From: a virus
Length of the DNA: 46,482 nt
Strand: one strand, 5' to 3'
Virus record (IMG/VR): IMGVR_UViG_3300049433_000028
Coordinates: 1-46,482 of that record
Each line of letters begins with the position of its first letter. The first letter of the stretch is position 1. Below are positions 45,391 through 46,482 of the stretch, one piece after another. The notes beneath the pieces were generated by a model. The model saw only the letters and a program-made list of their open reading frames with translations, was not told where the DNA came from and searched no databases. A program made the position numbers and the translations under genes.

Positions 45391-45759
45391 ATGCAGAACA
45401 AATCTCTTCGCGTCGGCCCCGTGGCTTTGGCCGCAGCTGCCGCCAATATCCTGAATGGCGCGGTAACGTCGCTGGCTGGTCCGGTCAACGTCACGCTGAC
45501 CCAGCCTGTGATCACGCTGAAGCACATTCGCGTCGTAAATAAGACAGGCGGTGCGGTAACCGCAACGCTGTATATCGGCGCCACTGGCGGCAGCGCGGCC
45601 GGCACTGAGTTTGCGTACAACGCGACCAGCATCCCGGCGAACAGCTACGTCGACTGGTACGGCCAGCTCCGTCTGGAGTCTACCGACTTCCTGACCGGCT
45701 TGGCGGGCGCTGCAACGTCGCTCACGTTCCAGGCTGAGGGTGAAGTTGGGTTCCAATAA
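45391..45759 (+). CDS. Beta-rich virion protein
   Basis: The 122-residue protein (LRVGPVALAAAAANILNGAV, then VVNKTGGAVTATLYIGATGG) looks like a small beta-sandwich, as in decoration or tail-tip proteins. It starts two bases after the previous stop and its own stop overlaps the next ATG (TAATG). Function unknown. Confidence 0.6.
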   Translation: MQNKSLRVGPVALAAAAANILNGAVTSLAGPVNVTLTQPVITLKHIRVVNKTGGAVTATLYIGATGGSAAGTEFAYNATSIPANSYVDWYGQLRLESTDFLTGLAGAATSLTFQAEGEVGFQ

Positions 45760-46019
45760 TGTGGGACTCGATCTTGGAAGCTCTAAAGATTCACGGCCCC
45801 ATTGGGGCCGTGTTTCTCGCCGTTGGGCTAGTCGGTCGGGAGCATTTCAGGGTGGATCGCCAGCGTAACCGGGCACTGAAGGAGCGTATCGAGTCTGTTG
45901 AGTCTGCTCACAAGCACGACCTTGAGCGGGTGTTTGACCGCATTGAGGAAGTGTCGAGCCAGATACAGACAAACCAGAACGTGCTGCTGTCTGCCCTTGC
46001 GCCCAGGCAGCGCGATTGA
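45759..46019 (+). CDS. Membrane-anchored coiled-coil protein, last rightward gene
   Basis: The 86-residue protein has a hydrophobic helix near the N-terminus (GPIGAVFLAVGLVG, residues 14-27) followed by a charged coiled coil (RNRALKERIESVESAHKHDL). The topology is like a small spanin or holin-associated protein, but there is no lipobox and it is far from the lysozyme. Its last 173 bases are also the 3' end of the convergent minus-strand gene. Confidence 0.62.
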   Translation: MWDSILEALKIHGPIGAVFLAVGLVGREHFRVDRQRNRALKERIESVESAHKHDLERVFDRIEEVSSQIQTNQNVLLSALAPRQRD

Positions 46020-46482
46020 TTTCCCGGTTGTTTCGACGTATTTCCGCCTCTATCGCGGGCGAATACTGCCGGCCGTCGCCGGCCAGTACTTTGTCGACGC
46101 CGGATACTTGCTCCGCAGCTTTGTAGTACGTCTCTGTCAGCGCTTCGGAAACACCGTCGCCGCACAAAAGAATTGGGAAGTCGCGGAACGTCAGCGGCTT
46201 CTCGGGCTTCGACTTGCGCCGCTCCGTCTCTTCGGCGCACGCCTGAGCTACCCAGGCATAGCCGGCGGCGTCAACCATGTTGTCTCGCTTCGGCCTGTGA
46301 ACCTGTCGCGACAGCTTGACGCACACCATGATGAGCGCCATGTCTGAGGCGCTCAGCGGCTCTTTCAGCTTGTGCTTCAGGAGAGCTGACACCATGCCGG
46401 CGTTCTTGGTGTAATCGTCCAGCGGATGGCCGTAGTCGGCGTTGCGGTCACCGTGGGTGAGCTTCTGCGCTTCGAGCAGAAT
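45847..46482 (-). CDS. DUF6378-like phage protein, main part (starts at 172)
   Basis: This is the remainder of the gene that begins at 172. It holds codons 16 to the stop of a product of about 226 residues. The conserved block KLSRQVHRPKRDNMVDAAGY defines the family. After about residue 130 the sequence (SGVDKVLAGDGRQYSPAIEA and onward) is less conserved, and the last 57 codons lie over the opposite-strand gene. The tail of the protein may therefore be constrained mainly by that gene. Confidence 0.78.
   Translation of the reverse strand: MLLEAQKLTHGDRNADYGHPLDDYTKNAGMVSALLKHKLKEPLSASDMALIMVCVKLSRQVHRPKRDNMVDAAGYAWVAQACAEETERRKSKPEKPLTFRDFPILLCGDGVSEALTETYYKAAEQVSGVDKVLAGDGRQYSPAIEAEIRRNNREINRAAWAQGQTAARSGLSVSGSTLPQCGQTPAQGRACEQTQQTRYAPSVPGYAGDPP
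46356..46482. repeat. Terminal direct repeat, right copy
   Basis: This stretch is identical to bases 1-127. See the left copy. Confidence 0.95.

Overview
The window is the complete genome of a tailed phage with podovirus (T7/P22-like short-tailed) virion genes. The last 127 bases (46356-46482) repeat the first 127 (1-127) exactly, so the map closes into a circle of about 46,355 unique bases. One gene, a DUF6378-like protein, is split across the joint. No integrase, repressor, excisionase or RNA polymerase gene is recognisable, so a strictly lytic phage using host RNA polymerase is the simplest reading. The host cannot be named from sequence. A GC-rich genome, a T4-type lysozyme, a GTA-type holin and T7-like ejection proteins fit a Gram-negative (proteobacterial) host.

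The genome has two divergent arms. The left arm (about 1-22,976, all minus strand) is read leftward from the control region at 22,977-23,600. First come about 25 tiny, tightly overlapping early genes (16-23 kb), many of them joined by ATGA or GTGA stop/start overlaps. Next is the DNA metabolism module: DUF2800 RecB/Cas4-like nuclease, DUF2815 ssDNA-binding-type protein, family A DNA polymerase, VRR-NUC nuclease, SNF2-type helicase, an Endo VII/HNH-like protein and a primase-helicase with Prim-Pol, PriCT-2 and SF3 domains. The arm ends with lysis (3TM holin, lysozyme), a calcineurin-like phosphoesterase, a cupin-like protein and the DUF6378-like protein.

The right arm (23,608-46,019, all plus strand) is the packaging and virion module. 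It holds small and large terminase, a capsid-staple-like protein, portal, scaffold, a zincin-like protein, major capsid protein, decoration-type proteins, a head-tail adaptor fused to a fibronectin-III domain, a P22 gp10/T7 gp12-like tail nozzle, a T7 gp13-like acyltransferase-fold protein, several internal virion/ejection proteins and a collagen-like tail fibre. The two arms converge and overlap by 173 bp near 46 kb.

The least explained signal is non-coding. Six inverted repeats with long stems and large loops sit between minus-strand genes. Four of them (10,639-11,000) are clustered in two pairs that share outer stems, and one of these is wrapped round a tRNA-like cloverleaf. Other structures are AT-rich iterons flanking the small terminase gene, a near-identical 18-22 bp palindrome in the primase gene, the portal gene and beside a terminator, a 50-bp tandem duplication carrying coupled 17-codon leader ORFs, and a recurring ribosome-binding leader in front of five small genes.
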